This document shows, one piece after another, positions 42,210 through 51,745 of a DNA stretch of 64,000 nucleotides. The stretch spans positions 372,001 to 436,000 of the forward strand of contig NZ_JAGMWN010000002.1 in assembly GCF_017963645.1 (NCBI RefSeq). Reading direction: 5' to 3'. How positions within the stretch are numbered: position 1 is the stretch's first letter; each line of letters begins with the position of its first letter. The translations under genes and the position numbers were made by a program. Below the pieces are notes generated by a model. The model had not been told where the DNA came from, ran no database searches, and was given only the letters and a program-made list of their open reading frames with translations. The DNA comes from Marivibrio halodurans. Its GTDB lineage: Bacteria > Pseudomonadota > Alphaproteobacteria > UBA8366 > Aestuariispiraceae.

Positions 42210-43874
42210 ATGGATGAGGACCCGTCACCGCCCAGCCGCTTTTGGTCCGGCCTGAAATACGGCGCGGTCAAGGCCGCGCGCGGGGCCGGTCTCTATGGCG
42301 TGATGCTGACCGGCCGGCGCGCCCCGCCGCCGATGCTGGTGCCGCCCGCGCCCTTCTCCGGCGATCCGGAGCGCGGCGCCGACATCGTCGATGGCGCCTT
42401 CGTCTTCGCCGGGGAGCGGATCGCCCAGGCCCGCAATCCGTGGAGCGCGATCGGCGCCGGTCCCGGCTGGCTGGAGAGTGCCAACGGCTTCGGCTGGCTC
42501 GACGATCTGGTCGCTCATGGCGGGCAGGTGGCGCAGGGCAGGGCCCGTGCGCTGGTCGCCGATTGGATCGCCGCCGATCAGGCCGGCAAGCTGGAGGCGG
42601 AGACGGTCGCCTGGCGCGCGGACGTAACCGGGCGCCGGGTCTGGTCGTGGCTTACCCGCTATGCCTGGTTGGTCGAAGGGGCGGAGGCGTCGGATCGCGA
42701 TGCGTTGCTGGAGAGCCTGGGCCGCCAGGTCCGCCATCTCGCCCGCGTCGCCGGGCACGAGGGGCGGGACGAAGGGCGCCTGACCGGCATCGCCGGTTTC
42801 GTGGTGGCGACGCTCTGCCTGGAGAGCTGGGCGGAGGAACGCCGGACCGCGATCGGCCTGCTGGCGGACGAGGTGTCCCGCGCGATCCTGCCGGACGGCT
42901 GTCACGCGACGCGCAGTCCGCGCGTGCAGGTGGCGGTGCTCAAGGATCTGACGGCGCTGCGCGAGGTCTTCCGGGCGGTGCAGTTGGAAGTCCCGACCGC
43001 GCTTCAGACCGCGATCGACCGGATGGCACCGATGGTGCGCTTCTTCCGCCATGGCGATGGCGGGCTTGCCCTCTTCAACGACAGCCGCGAGGGCGACCCG
43101 GCGGAGATCGATGCGGTCCTGGCGCTCGCCGACGCGCGCGGCCGTCCCCCGAAACGCGCGCCGCATGGGGGGTTCGAGCGTCTGGTGGCCGGACGGTTGA
43201 CATTGCTGGCCGATACCGGCGCGCCGCCGGCGGACGGCTATGACGGCCATGCCCATGCCGGTGCCCTTTCGATGGAGGTGAGCGCGGGACAGGAACGCCT
43301 GATCGTCAATTGCGGCGCGGCGCTTCGCCCCGACGGCGAATGGTCCTCGGCCCAGCGCGCGACGGCGGCCCATTCGGTGCTGGGCGTCGCCGATACGAAC
43401 AGCACGGAAATCCTGACCCGCGGCGGCGGCATCGTCGGACGGCGGCGCGCGCGCACCGAGTGCGAGCGGCGCGAGGCGGAGGAGAATATCTGGATCGAGG
43501 CCGGACATGACGGCTATTGGCGGAATTTCGGCCTGACCTATCGCCGCCGCCTGTTCCTGGCCGCCGGCGGGGACGATCTGCGCGGCGAGGAGGCGCTGGA
43601 GGGCGAGGCCGGCCATCCCTTCACGGTGCGCTTTCATCTGCATCCGAAGGTGCAGGTCTCGCTTCTGCATAATCACACGGCCGCGCTGTTGCGCACGCCG
43701 TCCGGCCAGGGATGGCGCCTGCGGGCATCGGGCGCGGACATGGCGCTGACGGACAGCGTCTATCTCGGCCGGGGCGAGGGACGGCGCGGCCAGCAGCTCA
43801 TCCTGACCGGGGTGACGACGGAGGCGGGCGCCACCGTCAAATGGGCCCTGCAGCGCGAGGCGAGGAAGGGATAG
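42210..43874 (+). CDS. Heparinase II/III family protein
   Basis: A 554-residue protein with an N-terminal alpha-helical (toroid-like) region and a beta-rich C-terminal heparinase II/III domain. Visible features are DDLVAHGG..., a Trp/Tyr-rich region, DGYDGHAHAGALSMEVSAGQERLIVNCG, AHSVLGVADTNSTEIL and FHLHPKVQVSLLHNHTAALLRTPSGQGWRL. No signal peptide is clear. Such proteins accompany rpe and 16S methyltransferase genes in alphaproteobacteria and may process uronate-rich surface polysaccharide; the true substrate is unknown. Confidence 0.88.
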   Translation: MDEDPSPPSRFWSGLKYGAVKAARGAGLYGVMLTGRRAPPPMLVPPAPFSGDPERGADIVDGAFVFAGERIAQARNPWSAIGAGPGWLESANGFGWLDDLVAHGGQVAQGRARALVADWIAADQAGKLEAETVAWRADVTGRRVWSWLTRYAWLVEGAEASDRDALLESLGRQVRHLARVAGHEGRDEGRLTGIAGFVVATLCLESWAEERRTAIGLLADEVSRAILPDGCHATRSPRVQVAVLKDLTALREVFRAVQLEVPTALQTAIDRMAPMVRFFRHGDGGLALFNDSREGDPAEIDAVLALADARGRPPKRAPHGGFERLVAGRLTLLADTGAPPADGYDGHAHAGALSMEVSAGQERLIVNCGAALRPDGEWSSAQRATAAHSVLGVADTNSTEILTRGGGIVGRRRARTECERREAEENIWIEAGHDGYWRNFGLTYRRRLFLAAGGDDLRGEEALEGEAGHPFTVRFHLHPKVQVSLLHNHTAALLRTPSGQGWRLRASGADMALTDSVYLGRGEGRRGQQLILTGVTTEAGATVKWALQREARKG

Positions 43875-43902
43875 GGCGCGCCCGCGCGCCCTGCCGCCGC
43901 CC

Positions 43903-45969
43903 CTATTCGTCGATGTCCTCGCCGCGCTCGCGGGCGGCGAAATAGTCGCCGGTGGTACGGGGGCGGGGGCGGTCGCCGCCGCGGAAGATTTCTCCCTCGC
44001 CCGCATCGAAGACCGCCTGGACGCGGCAATCCTCGCACATCTTGAGGCGTTCCATCTGGCCGCCCTTGAACATCCAATGCTTGTCGCCGAGCGTCGCGAG
44101 CATCTTCTCGATCGTGCTCTTGGAGGCGAAGGGCTTGCCGCAGGACACGCACTCGAACGGCTCCTCCTCCTTTATGACATGGCGTTCGGCGGCGTCGTCG
44201 CGGAAATTGTAGCGCGGCTCCAGGCTGATCACCTTCTCCGGGCAGGTGTTCTTGCACAGGCCGCATTGGATGCAGGCATCCTCCGAGAAGGAAAGCTGCG
44301 GCATGTCCGGATTGTCGCCGAGCGCGCCCGTCGGGCACGCCCCCACGCAGGCGAGGCAGAGCGTGCAGCCCGCCACGTCGACATGCACCGTCCCGAAGGC
44401 CGCCCCCTTGGCCAGCGCGATGTGATCGCGCGGGTCGGGCGCGTGCTTGCGCAGATGCGCGCTCGCCAGACGCAGATTGGTGCGTTTCCTCTCTTGCGGG
44501 GCGAAGGCGGCGGCTTTGGGCATGGACAGCTTGCGCCGCGCCGCCGGGCTGTCATGCAGCGCGTCCTCCAGCGCGTCGGGATCGGCGGCGGTCAGCACCT
44601 CGACCAATCCGCTTTCATAGCCGAGGCCGCCCAGCATGGTCTCGACCAGGCCGGTCTGATGGGCGAGGCCCTCCAGTTCGTCCCGCTTGGTGGGATGCAC
44701 CAGGATCACGACGCGATGCGCGCCCATGGCGATGGCGGAGATCAGCATCTCCGCGTTAAGCTGCGTCGGCTCGTTGATCGGGACGGGGATCGTCGCGGCG
44801 GGCAGGCCGCGTCCGAAGCGGGCGGAGGCCTCGATCGTCTCGAAGCTGCGCCCTTCCGCATGGAAGAGCAGCGTCGGCCGTTTCCCGCCCGCGTCGAGAT
44901 AGGTCTTGAGCAGCGTGCGCACGCGGGTCAGCAGATGCTGGTCGCGCGGATAGGCATAGCGCGCCGCCTCCGTCGGGCAGACACTGTTGCACGCCCCGCA
45001 GCCGCCGCAGACATAGGGGTCGATCGTCACATGATCGCCGTCCGGCTGGATCGCCGAGGCCGGGCATACATCCAGGCAGCGCGTGCAGCCCGTGACCCGC
45101 GCGCGGCTGTGCGCGCAGACATCCGGGTCGAAGGCGACATAGCGCGGCTTCTCGAATTCGCCGACCAGGTCGCTGGCCTGGAGGATCGCCTTCTGCACCG
45201 CGACCGGGTCGCTCGGATCGACGCGGATATAGCCGTCGCGCTTCTCGTGCGCGGGGAAGAGCGGCGCCTCCCCCGACATGTCCAGGATGATATCGCATTG
45301 GCTGGCGGCCTGGTTCGACGGCCGCCCCCAGGCCAGTTCGCCACGCGAAGCGGGATCGAGCGGGGCATAGCGGTCGACCACGATCTCGAATCCGCCGAGA
45401 TGGCCGCTCGCCCCCGCGACGCGCCCGCGGGCCACCAGCAAATCCATGATGCCGAGCGGCATGACATCCCCGGGGTCGGTCAACAGAAGCGAGACGTCGA
45501 GCCGCCCCTCCAACTGCCGCGCGGCGTCGACGGCGGCCTGACCGGCACCGTAGAGCAGGCAGATGCCGGCCGATTCCATCTTCACCGTCGCGACGTCGGG
45601 ACGATCCAGCGCGGCGGCGCTCAGCAGCGCGGCGATCTTCGGATGGGCCTTGTCGGCCTCCACGCTCCAGCCCGCATATTCGCGGATATTGGCGAAAAGG
45701 GGCGGGTGCGCCGGGTCCTGTCCGGTCTCGCTCAACGCCTCCTCGAAGGCGGTGCGTTCCTGGGTGCAGGCGACCAGGGTGCCCGCCCCCTCCGCCTCCG
45801 CGTCGCCGACCAGATGGGCGAAGCGCTCCAGCTCCCGCCGGCAGAGATTGCGATGCACGGGCGGCGCCTCGCCCGCCTTGTGGCCGCAGGCCTTGGCGAA
45901 CTTGGCGCCGTCCAGCGGCATCGTGTCCTCGCAGTCGCAGATCAGGACGGTCTTGCCGTTGAGTTTCAT
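43903..45969 (-). CDS. Multi-cluster 4Fe-4S ferredoxin-type protein
   Basis: A 688-residue cytoplasmic iron-sulfur protein. One ferredoxin pair lies at about 280-340 (CTRCLDVCP ... CGGCGACNSVCP), and a second at about 530-595 (CTLCLACVGACP and CIQCGLCKNTCP). A C-terminal zinc- or iron-like CVSCGKPF ... MCEDCRV arrangement follows. Further cysteines near the N-terminus (LICDCEDTMP) may add a cluster. It resembles the 4Fe-4S protein found beside formate dehydrogenase maturation genes in alphaproteobacteria, but no such genes are here. Electron transfer is the likely role. Confidence 0.88.
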   Translation of the reverse strand: MKLNGKTVLICDCEDTMPLDGAKFAKACGHKAGEAPPVHRNLCRRELERFAHLVGDAEAEGAGTLVACTQERTAFEEALSETGQDPAHPPLFANIREYAGWSVEADKAHPKIAALLSAAALDRPDVATVKMESAGICLLYGAGQAAVDAARQLEGRLDVSLLLTDPGDVMPLGIMDLLVARGRVAGASGHLGGFEIVVDRYAPLDPASRGELAWGRPSNQAASQCDIILDMSGEAPLFPAHEKRDGYIRVDPSDPVAVQKAILQASDLVGEFEKPRYVAFDPDVCAHSRARVTGCTRCLDVCPASAIQPDGDHVTIDPYVCGGCGACNSVCPTEAARYAYPRDQHLLTRVRTLLKTYLDAGGKRPTLLFHAEGRSFETIEASARFGRGLPAATIPVPINEPTQLNAEMLISAIAMGAHRVVILVHPTKRDELEGLAHQTGLVETMLGGLGYESGLVEVLTAADPDALEDALHDSPAARRKLSMPKAAAFAPQERKRTNLRLASAHLRKHAPDPRDHIALAKGAAFGTVHVDVAGCTLCLACVGACPTGALGDNPDMPQLSFSEDACIQCGLCKNTCPEKVISLEPRYNFRDDAAERHVIKEEEPFECVSCGKPFASKSTIEKMLATLGDKHWMFKGGQMERLKMCEDCRVQAVFDAGEGEIFRGGDRPRPRTTGDYFAARERGEDIDE

Positions 45970-46038
45970 GCGGGACGTCCCTTCAGCTGCCGCGCGGGAC
46001 CGCCGCCGGACCCGCTGGCGCCGGAAGGGGCCGCGCGG

Positions 46039-46290
46039 TCAGTCCTTTCCAATCAGGCTTTTGAAGGCGCGCCATTCGACGAATCCCTGGATTCCGGGCT
46101 TCAACGAATCGGCGCGACGGATCTTCTGCTTGGGGTTGAGCGCGATGGCTTCGTATTGGACCGCATTCGGGTGGTCGAAGGCGAGTTGCACGGCCGCGCC
46201 TTCCGTCGCCGCCGCGACGATCATCACGACCGACGGGTTCGCGTCCTTGTCCGGATAACAGTCGAGCGCGTAGAGTCGCGTGACCTCCAT
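46039..46290 (-). CDS. Small conserved-looking hypothetical protein
   Basis: An 83-residue protein starting MEVTRLYALDCYPDKDANPSV after a strong GGGAGGAAACGG ribosome-binding site. It appears to be a soluble alpha/beta peptide with no signal peptide. I do not recognise the family. The good ribosome-binding site supports it as a real gene. It is 69 bp upstream of the 4Fe-4S gene. Confidence 0.6.
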   Translation of the reverse strand: MEVTRLYALDCYPDKDANPSVVMIVAAATEGAAVQLAFDHPNAVQYEAIALNPKQKIRRADSLKPGIQGFVEWRAFKSLIGKD

Positions 46291-46510
46291 CCGTTTCCTC
46301 CCGGCTATGCGTTCGTCGCCCGGTCTTTTGTATTCTCGCCGGGTCGCTACCCCTAGCAAAGACCGGGTAATGCGCGTTTGGCAAGAGATGAGTGGTCCTA
46401 CCAATCACCTTTTCCGTCCGGTGGTTCGGCCGGTGGGGATTTGACGGCCACGGGCCATTGGTGTTGATGGAAGGGCGCGGCAGACGACTAACGGATAAGG
46501 GTAAAGCGGA

Positions 46511-47515
46511 ATGGCGGACGATATCGAACGGGTTTCGGTCTCCATCGACATCGAGGCGGAGGGCGTGCGGCACGGTTATCTTTCCGTCCCTTACAGCCAT
46601 GACGAATCCGCCTGGGGCGCGGTGCGGGTGCCGGTCGCCACGATCCGCAACGGCGACGGCCCCACGGTACTGTTCACCGCCGGCAATCACGGCGACGAAT
46701 ATGAAGGGCAGATCGCGCTGCATAAGCTGGTGCGGGAACTCGCCGCCGATCCGGGACAACTCTCCGGCCGGGTGATCGTCTTGCCCGCGCTGAACGCGCC
46801 CGCGGTGACGGCGGGCAAGCGAACCTCGCCGATCGACGGCGGCAATATGAACCGCTCCTTCCCCGGCGATCGTTACGGCACGGTCACGCCGATGATCGCG
46901 GATTTCGTCTATCGCCATCTGGTGCCGGCGGCGGACGCGGTGGTCGATCTGCATTCGGGGGGGCGCACGCTTTCCTTCCTGCCCTTCGCGGCGATCCATG
47001 ACCTGCCCGACGCGGACCAGCGCGCGCGAAGCCTGGCCGCCATGAAGGCGTTCGGCGCGCCCTACGGCCTGATCATGACCGAACTGGACAGCGCCGGGAT
47101 GCTGGACACGGCGGTGGAGGCGATGGGCAAGATATTCGTCACCACCGAGCTTGCCGGCGGCGGCACCGCCAGCGCGGAGACCGTCGCCATCGCCGACCGT
47201 GGGGTGCGCAATATCCTGAAGCATTTCGGCATGATCGCGGGCACGCCCGACATCCCCGGCGCCACCCGCTTCATGGACATGCCGGAAGGCGGCGTGCATG
47301 TCGCCGACGATCCGGGCCTGTTCGAGATCGCGGCCGATCTGGGCGCCGCCGTCTCCAAGGGCGATCTGCTGGCGCGGATCTATCCGCTGCACCGGACCGA
47401 TCTGCCCGCGACGGAAATTCGCGCGCGGATCGACGGTGTCGTTCTGCAACGGCATTTCCCGGGGCTGATCAAGGTAGGCGATTGCCTGATGATCCTCGGG
47501 CGCGACATGGATTGA
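46511..47515 (+). CDS. Succinylglutamate desuccinylase/aspartoacylase-family deacylase, DoeB-like
   Basis: A 334-residue zinc-dependent deacylase (M14-like). The metal ligands are in AGNHGDEYEGQIAL and VVDLHSGGRTL, with the family-like RTSPIDGGNMNRSFPGDRYGTVT. It is most like DoeB, the N-acetyl-diaminobutyrate deacetylase of ectoine degradation, from memory of family features. No doeA, doeC, doeD or ectABC genes are in the window, so the ectoine assignment is not firm; another acyl-amino acid could be the substrate. It is followed by the LysE gene after 27 bp. Confidence 0.82.
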   Translation: MADDIERVSVSIDIEAEGVRHGYLSVPYSHDESAWGAVRVPVATIRNGDGPTVLFTAGNHGDEYEGQIALHKLVRELAADPGQLSGRVIVLPALNAPAVTAGKRTSPIDGGNMNRSFPGDRYGTVTPMIADFVYRHLVPAADAVVDLHSGGRTLSFLPFAAIHDLPDADQRARSLAAMKAFGAPYGLIMTELDSAGMLDTAVEAMGKIFVTTELAGGGTASAETVAIADRGVRNILKHFGMIAGTPDIPGATRFMDMPEGGVHVADDPGLFEIAADLGAAVSKGDLLARIYPLHRTDLPATEIRARIDGVVLQRHFPGLIKVGDCLMILGRDMD

Positions 47516-47542
47516 AGGCGCCTAAGCGCATGCGGGGGGCGG

Positions 47543-48190
47543 ATGAGCATGGGGGTCGACGGCATCGGCGCGCTTTGGACCGTCGCCCTTATCTGGGGCG
47601 CCGCGGCGCTCGTCCCCGGGCCGGATTTCCTGGCGATCGCGCGAGCCTCGATCGGGGGCGGCCATCGGCACGGCCTCGCCTGCGTCGTGGGCGTCCTGTG
47701 CGGGACGGCGGCCTGGGGCGCGGCCGGGGTACTGGGGGTCAGCGCGCTGTTCGTGGCGGCGCCCTGGCTTTATCTGGGCTTCAAGGTCGTCGGCGGGGGA
47801 TATCTGATCCTGGTTGGGCTTCAATTGCTGCGTGGTGCCCTTTGGGGCGGGACGACGGCGGCCGGGGCCCCATCCGTCGCCGCGCGGGGTGACGCGACGG
47901 CGTGGCGGAGCTTCACGCGGGGGCTGGCGGCCAATCTCTCCAATCCCAAGACGGCGATCTTCGTCGCCAGTATCTTCGCGACCATCCTGCCGCCGAGCCC
48001 GTCGGCCGCGCTCGCGCTCTCGACCGTCGGGGTGACGACGGGCGTCTCTCTTCTCTGGTACGCGGCCGTCGCCTGCTTCCTCTCCACGCCCACGGTCCGG
48101 CGGGCCTATCAGCGCGCATGGCGCTGGCTGGCGGGGATCGCGGGCGGGCTCTTCATCCTGTTCGGCGCGCGCTTGGCGGTGGAGCGATAG
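47543..48190 (+). CDS. LysE family amino-acid exporter
   Basis: A 215-residue exporter with six membrane helices. It has the family start (ALVPGPDFLAIARASIGGGHRHGLACVVGVLCGTAAW), the LYLGFKVVGGGYLILVGLQLLRGA segment and the NPKTAIFVASIFATIL motif. It probably exports an amino acid or related compound such as lysine or threonine. It lies just behind the DoeB-like deacylase and may export its product; this link is an inference. Confidence 0.92.
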   Translation: MSMGVDGIGALWTVALIWGAAALVPGPDFLAIARASIGGGHRHGLACVVGVLCGTAAWGAAGVLGVSALFVAAPWLYLGFKVVGGGYLILVGLQLLRGALWGGTTAAGAPSVAARGDATAWRSFTRGLAANLSNPKTAIFVASIFATILPPSPSAALALSTVGVTTGVSLLWYAAVACFLSTPTVRRAYQRAWRWLAGIAGGLFILFGARLAVER

Positions 48191-48217
48191 GGGGAGCGGT
48201 AGGGCGCATTCGCGCGC

Positions 48218-48478
48218 TCACCCTTGCGCCATGTTGCCGGCGAAATAGGCGGCGGCGAAGGCGATGCCGCCGAGCAGCACGGCGATAATCAACCAGACCG
48301 CGACACCCGGTCCCGTCCTTACCCGCACCTCGGCGGTGCCCGTTCCGAGTTCCGCTTGCAATCTTTCGATCGTCGCGGCGAGTTCCCTGGCCGCCTCGTT
48401 CTTCTCGTCCGGCATCGAACGATGCATCTGGCGCAGGCGTTCAAGCTCCCGCGCCGTTTCCTCCCGCGAACGCGCCAT
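48218..48478 (-). CDS. Small membrane protein with coiled-coil N-terminus
   Basis: An 86-residue protein with a charged helical region (about 5-46, rich in Glu and Arg) and one membrane helix near the end (about 63-82, AVWLIIAVLLGGIAFAAAYFAG). The start follows a GGGAG ribosome-binding site. The family is not recognised. It is convergent with the LysE gene. Confidence 0.55.
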   Translation of the reverse strand: MARSREETARELERLRQMHRSMPDEKNEAARELAATIERLQAELGTGTAEVRVRTGPGVAVWLIIAVLLGGIAFAAAYFAGNMAQG

Positions 48479-48664
48479 CCGTCGGTCTCCCCCGCTGTTG
48501 CCTCGCGGCCCGTTCCGGCCATACCCCTCCCCTAATCCCATCCCTATCACCAGCCTAACGCGATGCAATATCGCCGCGCCAGAATAGATTTATGTTAATT
48601 ATCAATTGGTTGTAAGATTTATTCCGGAATTTTGGATGGGCGGACCCGATAGCGGATCATTCAG

Positions 48665-48697
48665 TTGTCGTGAAACCGTCACCGAACCGTAAAGGCT
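48665..48697 (+). promoter_or_regulatory. Candidate Pho box (three 11-bp repeats) upstream of phnC
   Basis: TTGTCGTGAAA (48665-48675), CCGTCACCGAA (48676-48686) and CCGTAAAGGCT (48687-48697) lie at 11-bp spacing, as in PhoB boxes (CTGTCAT-like half-sites). They are 110 to 142 bp before phnC. This supports control by phosphate starvation through PhoB. Confidence 0.65.
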
Positions 48698-48806
48698 CTC
48701 GGATAAGCATGCGCCCGTCGTCGGCGACGGCGACAGGGGCCGCGCCACCTTGGGGAGGGTGGCACGGGCTTTTCCGCGATTGGGTTGCCGACAGCGAGAG
48801 CCGCGC

Positions 48807-49661
48807 ATGCTCGACTTCAAGTCCGTGTCTAAACGTTTCGGCTCCGTCACCGCCGTCGACCGGGTGACGCTGCGCGTGGAAGAGGGCGAGATGCTCGGCA
48901 TCATCGGCCGGTCCGGCGCGGGGAAATCCACGTTGCTGAAGATGACCAACCGGTTGAGCGACCCGACGAGCGGCGAGATCGCCTATGGCGGCCGGTCCGT
49001 CTCCGCGCTCAAGGGCAAGGACTTGCTGGCTTGGCGCCGCGACTGCGCGATGATCTTCCAGCAATTCAATCTGGTGCCCCGCCTCGACGTGCTGACCAAT
49101 GTGATGCTCGGCCGGCTCAACGGTCTCGGCACGCTGAAAAGCGTCTTCAAGCTGTTCTCCGACGAGGATCGTCGCGACGCGCTGCGGGCGCTCGACCGGC
49201 TCGATATCGCGCAGACGGCCTTGCAGCAGGCGGGCACCCTCTCCGGCGGCCAGCAGCAGCGCGTCGCGATCGCCCGCGCGCTGGTTCAGCGCCCCCGGAT
49301 CATCCTGGCGGACGAGCCGATCGCCTCGCTCGACCCGCTCAATGCCAAGCTCGTGATGGACGCGCTCCAGCGCATCAATCGCGAGGAGGGGCTGACCGTC
49401 ATCTGCAATCTCCACACGCTCGACACCGCGCGGCAGTACTGCCGGCGTATCGTCGGCATGCGCAAGGGCGCCCTCGTCTTCGAGGGCGCGCCGGAGGATC
49501 TGACCAAGGACGCCGCGCGCGACATCTATGGCGCGGGCGAGGAATTCGACGAGGCCACGACCTCCACCAGCCTGGGCTCTAGCCCGGGCGCGGATGCGGC
49601 CGCGTCGGGGACGGCGGCGGTACCCGCCGAGAGCGAGCGGCCAAGGGTCGTCGGACTCTGA
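48807..49661 (+). CDS. phnC: Phosphonate/phosphate ABC transporter ATP-binding protein (PhnC/PhoC type)
   Basis: A 284-residue ABC ATPase, with Walker [13 protein letters not shown] (about 36-47), signature [15 protein letters not shown], Walker [13 protein letters not shown] and the H-loop [11 protein letters not shown]. Of the ABC family, PhnC is the best fit. The tail after about residue 250 is extra low-complexity. I chose the ATG at 48807; the longer frame overlaps the Pho-box leader. It is first in the operon phnC-phnD-phnE1-phnE2. Confidence 0.93.
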   Translation: MLDFKSVSKRFGSVTAVDRVTLRVEEGEMLGIIGRSGAGKSTLLKMTNRLSDPTSGEIAYGGRSVSALKGKDLLAWRRDCAMIFQQFNLVPRLDVLTNVMLGRLNGLGTLKSVFKLFSDEDRRDALRALDRLDIAQTALQQAGTLSGGQQQRVAIARALVQRPRIILADEPIASLDPLNAKLVMDALQRINREEGLTVICNLHTLDTARQYCRRIVGMRKGALVFEGAPEDLTKDAARDIYGAGEEFDEATTSTSLGSSPGADAAASGTAAVPAESERPRVVGL

Positions 49662-49835
49662 ACGAAAGGGCCGGGGCCGTGGGCGCCCGGCCCAACGATA
49701 CGGAAGAACGGTCGATCGAACCGGACCGGTAAGAAGCAAGCCGTCGTCACGAACGGCCGGTTCCGGACATCTCACGAAGGGGTCGGCCCCGACAGCGGGC
49801 CGCCATCCGAAACAGAGGGCAAAGAGGCAAACATC

Positions 49836-50762
49836 ATGAGCAAGATCCGCAACCTCGCGGCGGTCGCCGCGCTCGCCGCGACCGTGACCGGCATGACCGC
49901 CGTCGCGCCGGCGTCGGCCCAGGAAATCGAGGAATTCCGCATCGGCATTCTCGGCGGCGAGAACGCCAACGACCGCCTGCGCTCGAACGAGTGCGTCCGG
50001 GCCAAGACCGAGGAACTGCTCGGCGTCGAGACCAAGCTCTACGCCCCCGCCGACTATAACGGCGTGATCGAGGGGCTGCTGGGCGGCACGATCGACATGG
50101 CCTGGTTGGGCGCGTCGGGCTATGCCGCCGTTTATCTGGAGGACCCGGAGGCGGTCGAGCCCGTCCTGGTGAAGGTCAATGTCGACGGCAGCTACGGCTA
50201 CCATTCGATCGGCTTCGCCCGCGCCGACAGCGGCATCACGGAACTGGCCGATCTCGAAGGCAAGGTCTTCGCCTTCGGCGACCCGAACTCCACCTCGGGC
50301 TATCTGATCCCCTCGATCGAGATCCCGAAGGCCGGCTATTCCATGAAGCCGGGTGAGTTCTTCGGCGACGTCGTCTTCGCGGGCGGCCATGAGCAGACCA
50401 TCGTCGGCGTCTATAACGGCGATTACGACGCGGGCGTGAGCTGGGCCGACGGTCTCGGCGCCTGGGAGGACGGCTACAATAGCGGTGCCTTCCGCAAGGC
50501 GGTCGACAGCGGTCTCGTCGATATGACGGAGATGGTCGAGATCTGGCGTTCCAACGTCATCCCGGAAGGCCCGATCGTCCTGCGCAAGGAACTGCCGACC
50601 GACGTTAAGACCAAGATGGTCGGTCTGCTGGCCAGCCTGGAATCGATGGATGCCGAGTGTGCCTACGGCTTCATGGCCGGTGAGATCAAGGGCATCGCGC
50701 CCATCACCCACGCCGCCTATGAAAGCGTGATCGAGGCCCGTAAGGCCAAGATCGGCAATTGA
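49836..50762 (+). CDS. phnD: Phosphonate/phosphate ABC transporter substrate-binding protein (PhnD type)
   Basis: A 308-residue periplasmic binding protein with a signal peptide (about 1-28, LAAVAALAATVTGMTAVAPASAQ). Family features are FRIGILGGENANDRLRSNECV, TIDMAWLGASGYAA, FAFGDPNSTSGYLIPSIEI and IKGIAPITHAAYESVIEA. The ligand may be phosphate, a phosphonate or phosphite. It is followed by two stable hairpins, which fits higher expression than the permeases. Confidence 0.94.
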   Translation: MSKIRNLAAVAALAATVTGMTAVAPASAQEIEEFRIGILGGENANDRLRSNECVRAKTEELLGVETKLYAPADYNGVIEGLLGGTIDMAWLGASGYAAVYLEDPEAVEPVLVKVNVDGSYGYHSIGFARADSGITELADLEGKVFAFGDPNSTSGYLIPSIEIPKAGYSMKPGEFFGDVVFAGGHEQTIVGVYNGDYDAGVSWADGLGAWEDGYNSGAFRKAVDSGLVDMTEMVEIWRSNVIPEGPIVLRKELPTDVKTKMVGLLASLESMDAECAYGFMAGEIKGIAPITHAAYESVIEARKAKIGN

Positions 50763-50783
50763 TCGCCGATCGTCCCTACCGCG

Positions 50784-50829
50784 CCGGCGCCGGGAAGTCC
50801 TCCCGGCGCCGGTTTCGGTCTTCACCGAA
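50784..50829 (+). terminator. Two hairpins after phnD (attenuating terminator or stabiliser)
   Basis: A 12-bp perfect stem (CCGGCGCCGGGA at 50784-50795 with TCCCGGCGCCGG at 50801-50812) is followed by TTT. A second stem, TTCGGT and ACCGAA around CTTC (50814-50829), comes next. They lie between phnD and phnE1 and could reduce read-through or protect the phnD message. Confidence 0.7.
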
Positions 50830-50847
50830 GACGGATCGACGCGCCCC

Positions 50848-51726
50848 ATGACCGCGACCAGCCCAGGCGATCACGCGCCGCGCATGATCGACCAGATCGA
50901 CCAGGAATTCGGCAAGGCGGAGCGCAAGCGCCGGCTCTATACGGCCTTGTTCATCGCCGCGACGCTTTTCGTCATGGTCGGCGGCTTCGGCATCGCCGAG
51001 GACATGAATTCCGGCAGTTTCATCGGCGGTCTGCATAAGTTCTTCGACTATCCCGCCAATATCGTGGCGGAGAGCTTCGAGGCCGGCTGGGGCTGGTATC
51101 CGCTGCTGCTGCATTTCGCGCCGGCCCTGATCGAAACGGTCAACATGGCCGCCGTGGGCACGATCCTGGGGGGCGTGCTGGCCTTGGTGCTGGCCTTCTG
51201 CTCGACCCGGGGCCTGGGGGTCTGGCCGCCGCTGATTCCGATTTGCCGGCGTTTCATGGACGGCGCGCGCGCCTTCCCGGAACTGATCCTGGCGCTCTTC
51301 CTGATCTTCGTGCTGGGGGCGAGCCCGGTGCCGGCGATCATCGCGGTCGCCTTCCACACCGCCGGCGCGCTCGGCAAGCAGTTCTCGGAGGTGAACGAGA
51401 ATATCGACCGCGGGCCGCTCGACGGCCTTGCGGCGGCCGGGGCCAACTGGACCCAGCGCATGCGCTACGGCGTGCTGCCACAGGTCCTGCCGAATTATAC
51501 GAGCTATCTGCTGATGCGCTTCGAGATCAACATCCGGGCCTCCGCCATCCTCGGTTTCGTCGGCGCGGGCGGCATCGGGCAGGAACTGCGCAAGGCGATC
51601 GGCTGGACCCAGGGGGCGGAGACCTCCGCGCTCTTCGTGCTGCTGTTCCTCGCCATCGTCGCGATCGATCAGATTTCCAGCACCCTGCGTCGCCGGCTTA
51701 CCGGCGATGGCGTGGGTCACGTCTGA
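50848..51726 (+). CDS. phnE: Phosphonate/phosphate ABC permease PhnE (first)
   Basis: A 292-residue permease with about six membrane helices. The ABC permease motif is the EAA-like loop AFHTAGALGKQFSEVNENIDRGPLDGLAAAGANWTQRMRYGVLPQVLP. It pairs with the second permease to form the channel. It ends 19 bp before the second permease gene. Confidence 0.93.
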   Translation: MTATSPGDHAPRMIDQIDQEFGKAERKRRLYTALFIAATLFVMVGGFGIAEDMNSGSFIGGLHKFFDYPANIVAESFEAGWGWYPLLLHFAPALIETVNMAAVGTILGGVLALVLAFCSTRGLGVWPPLIPICRRFMDGARAFPELILALFLIFVLGASPVPAIIAVAFHTAGALGKQFSEVNENIDRGPLDGLAAAGANWTQRMRYGVLPQVLPNYTSYLLMRFEINIRASAILGFVGAGGIGQELRKAIGWTQGAETSALFVLLFLAIVAIDQISSTLRRRLTGDGVGHV

Positions 51727-51745
51727 GCGGGGAAGGGGACGCGCC

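Noticed and set aside
46511-47515. A complete ectoine degradation operon
   Set aside because: Only a DoeB-like gene is present; doeA, doeC and doeD were not found in the window.
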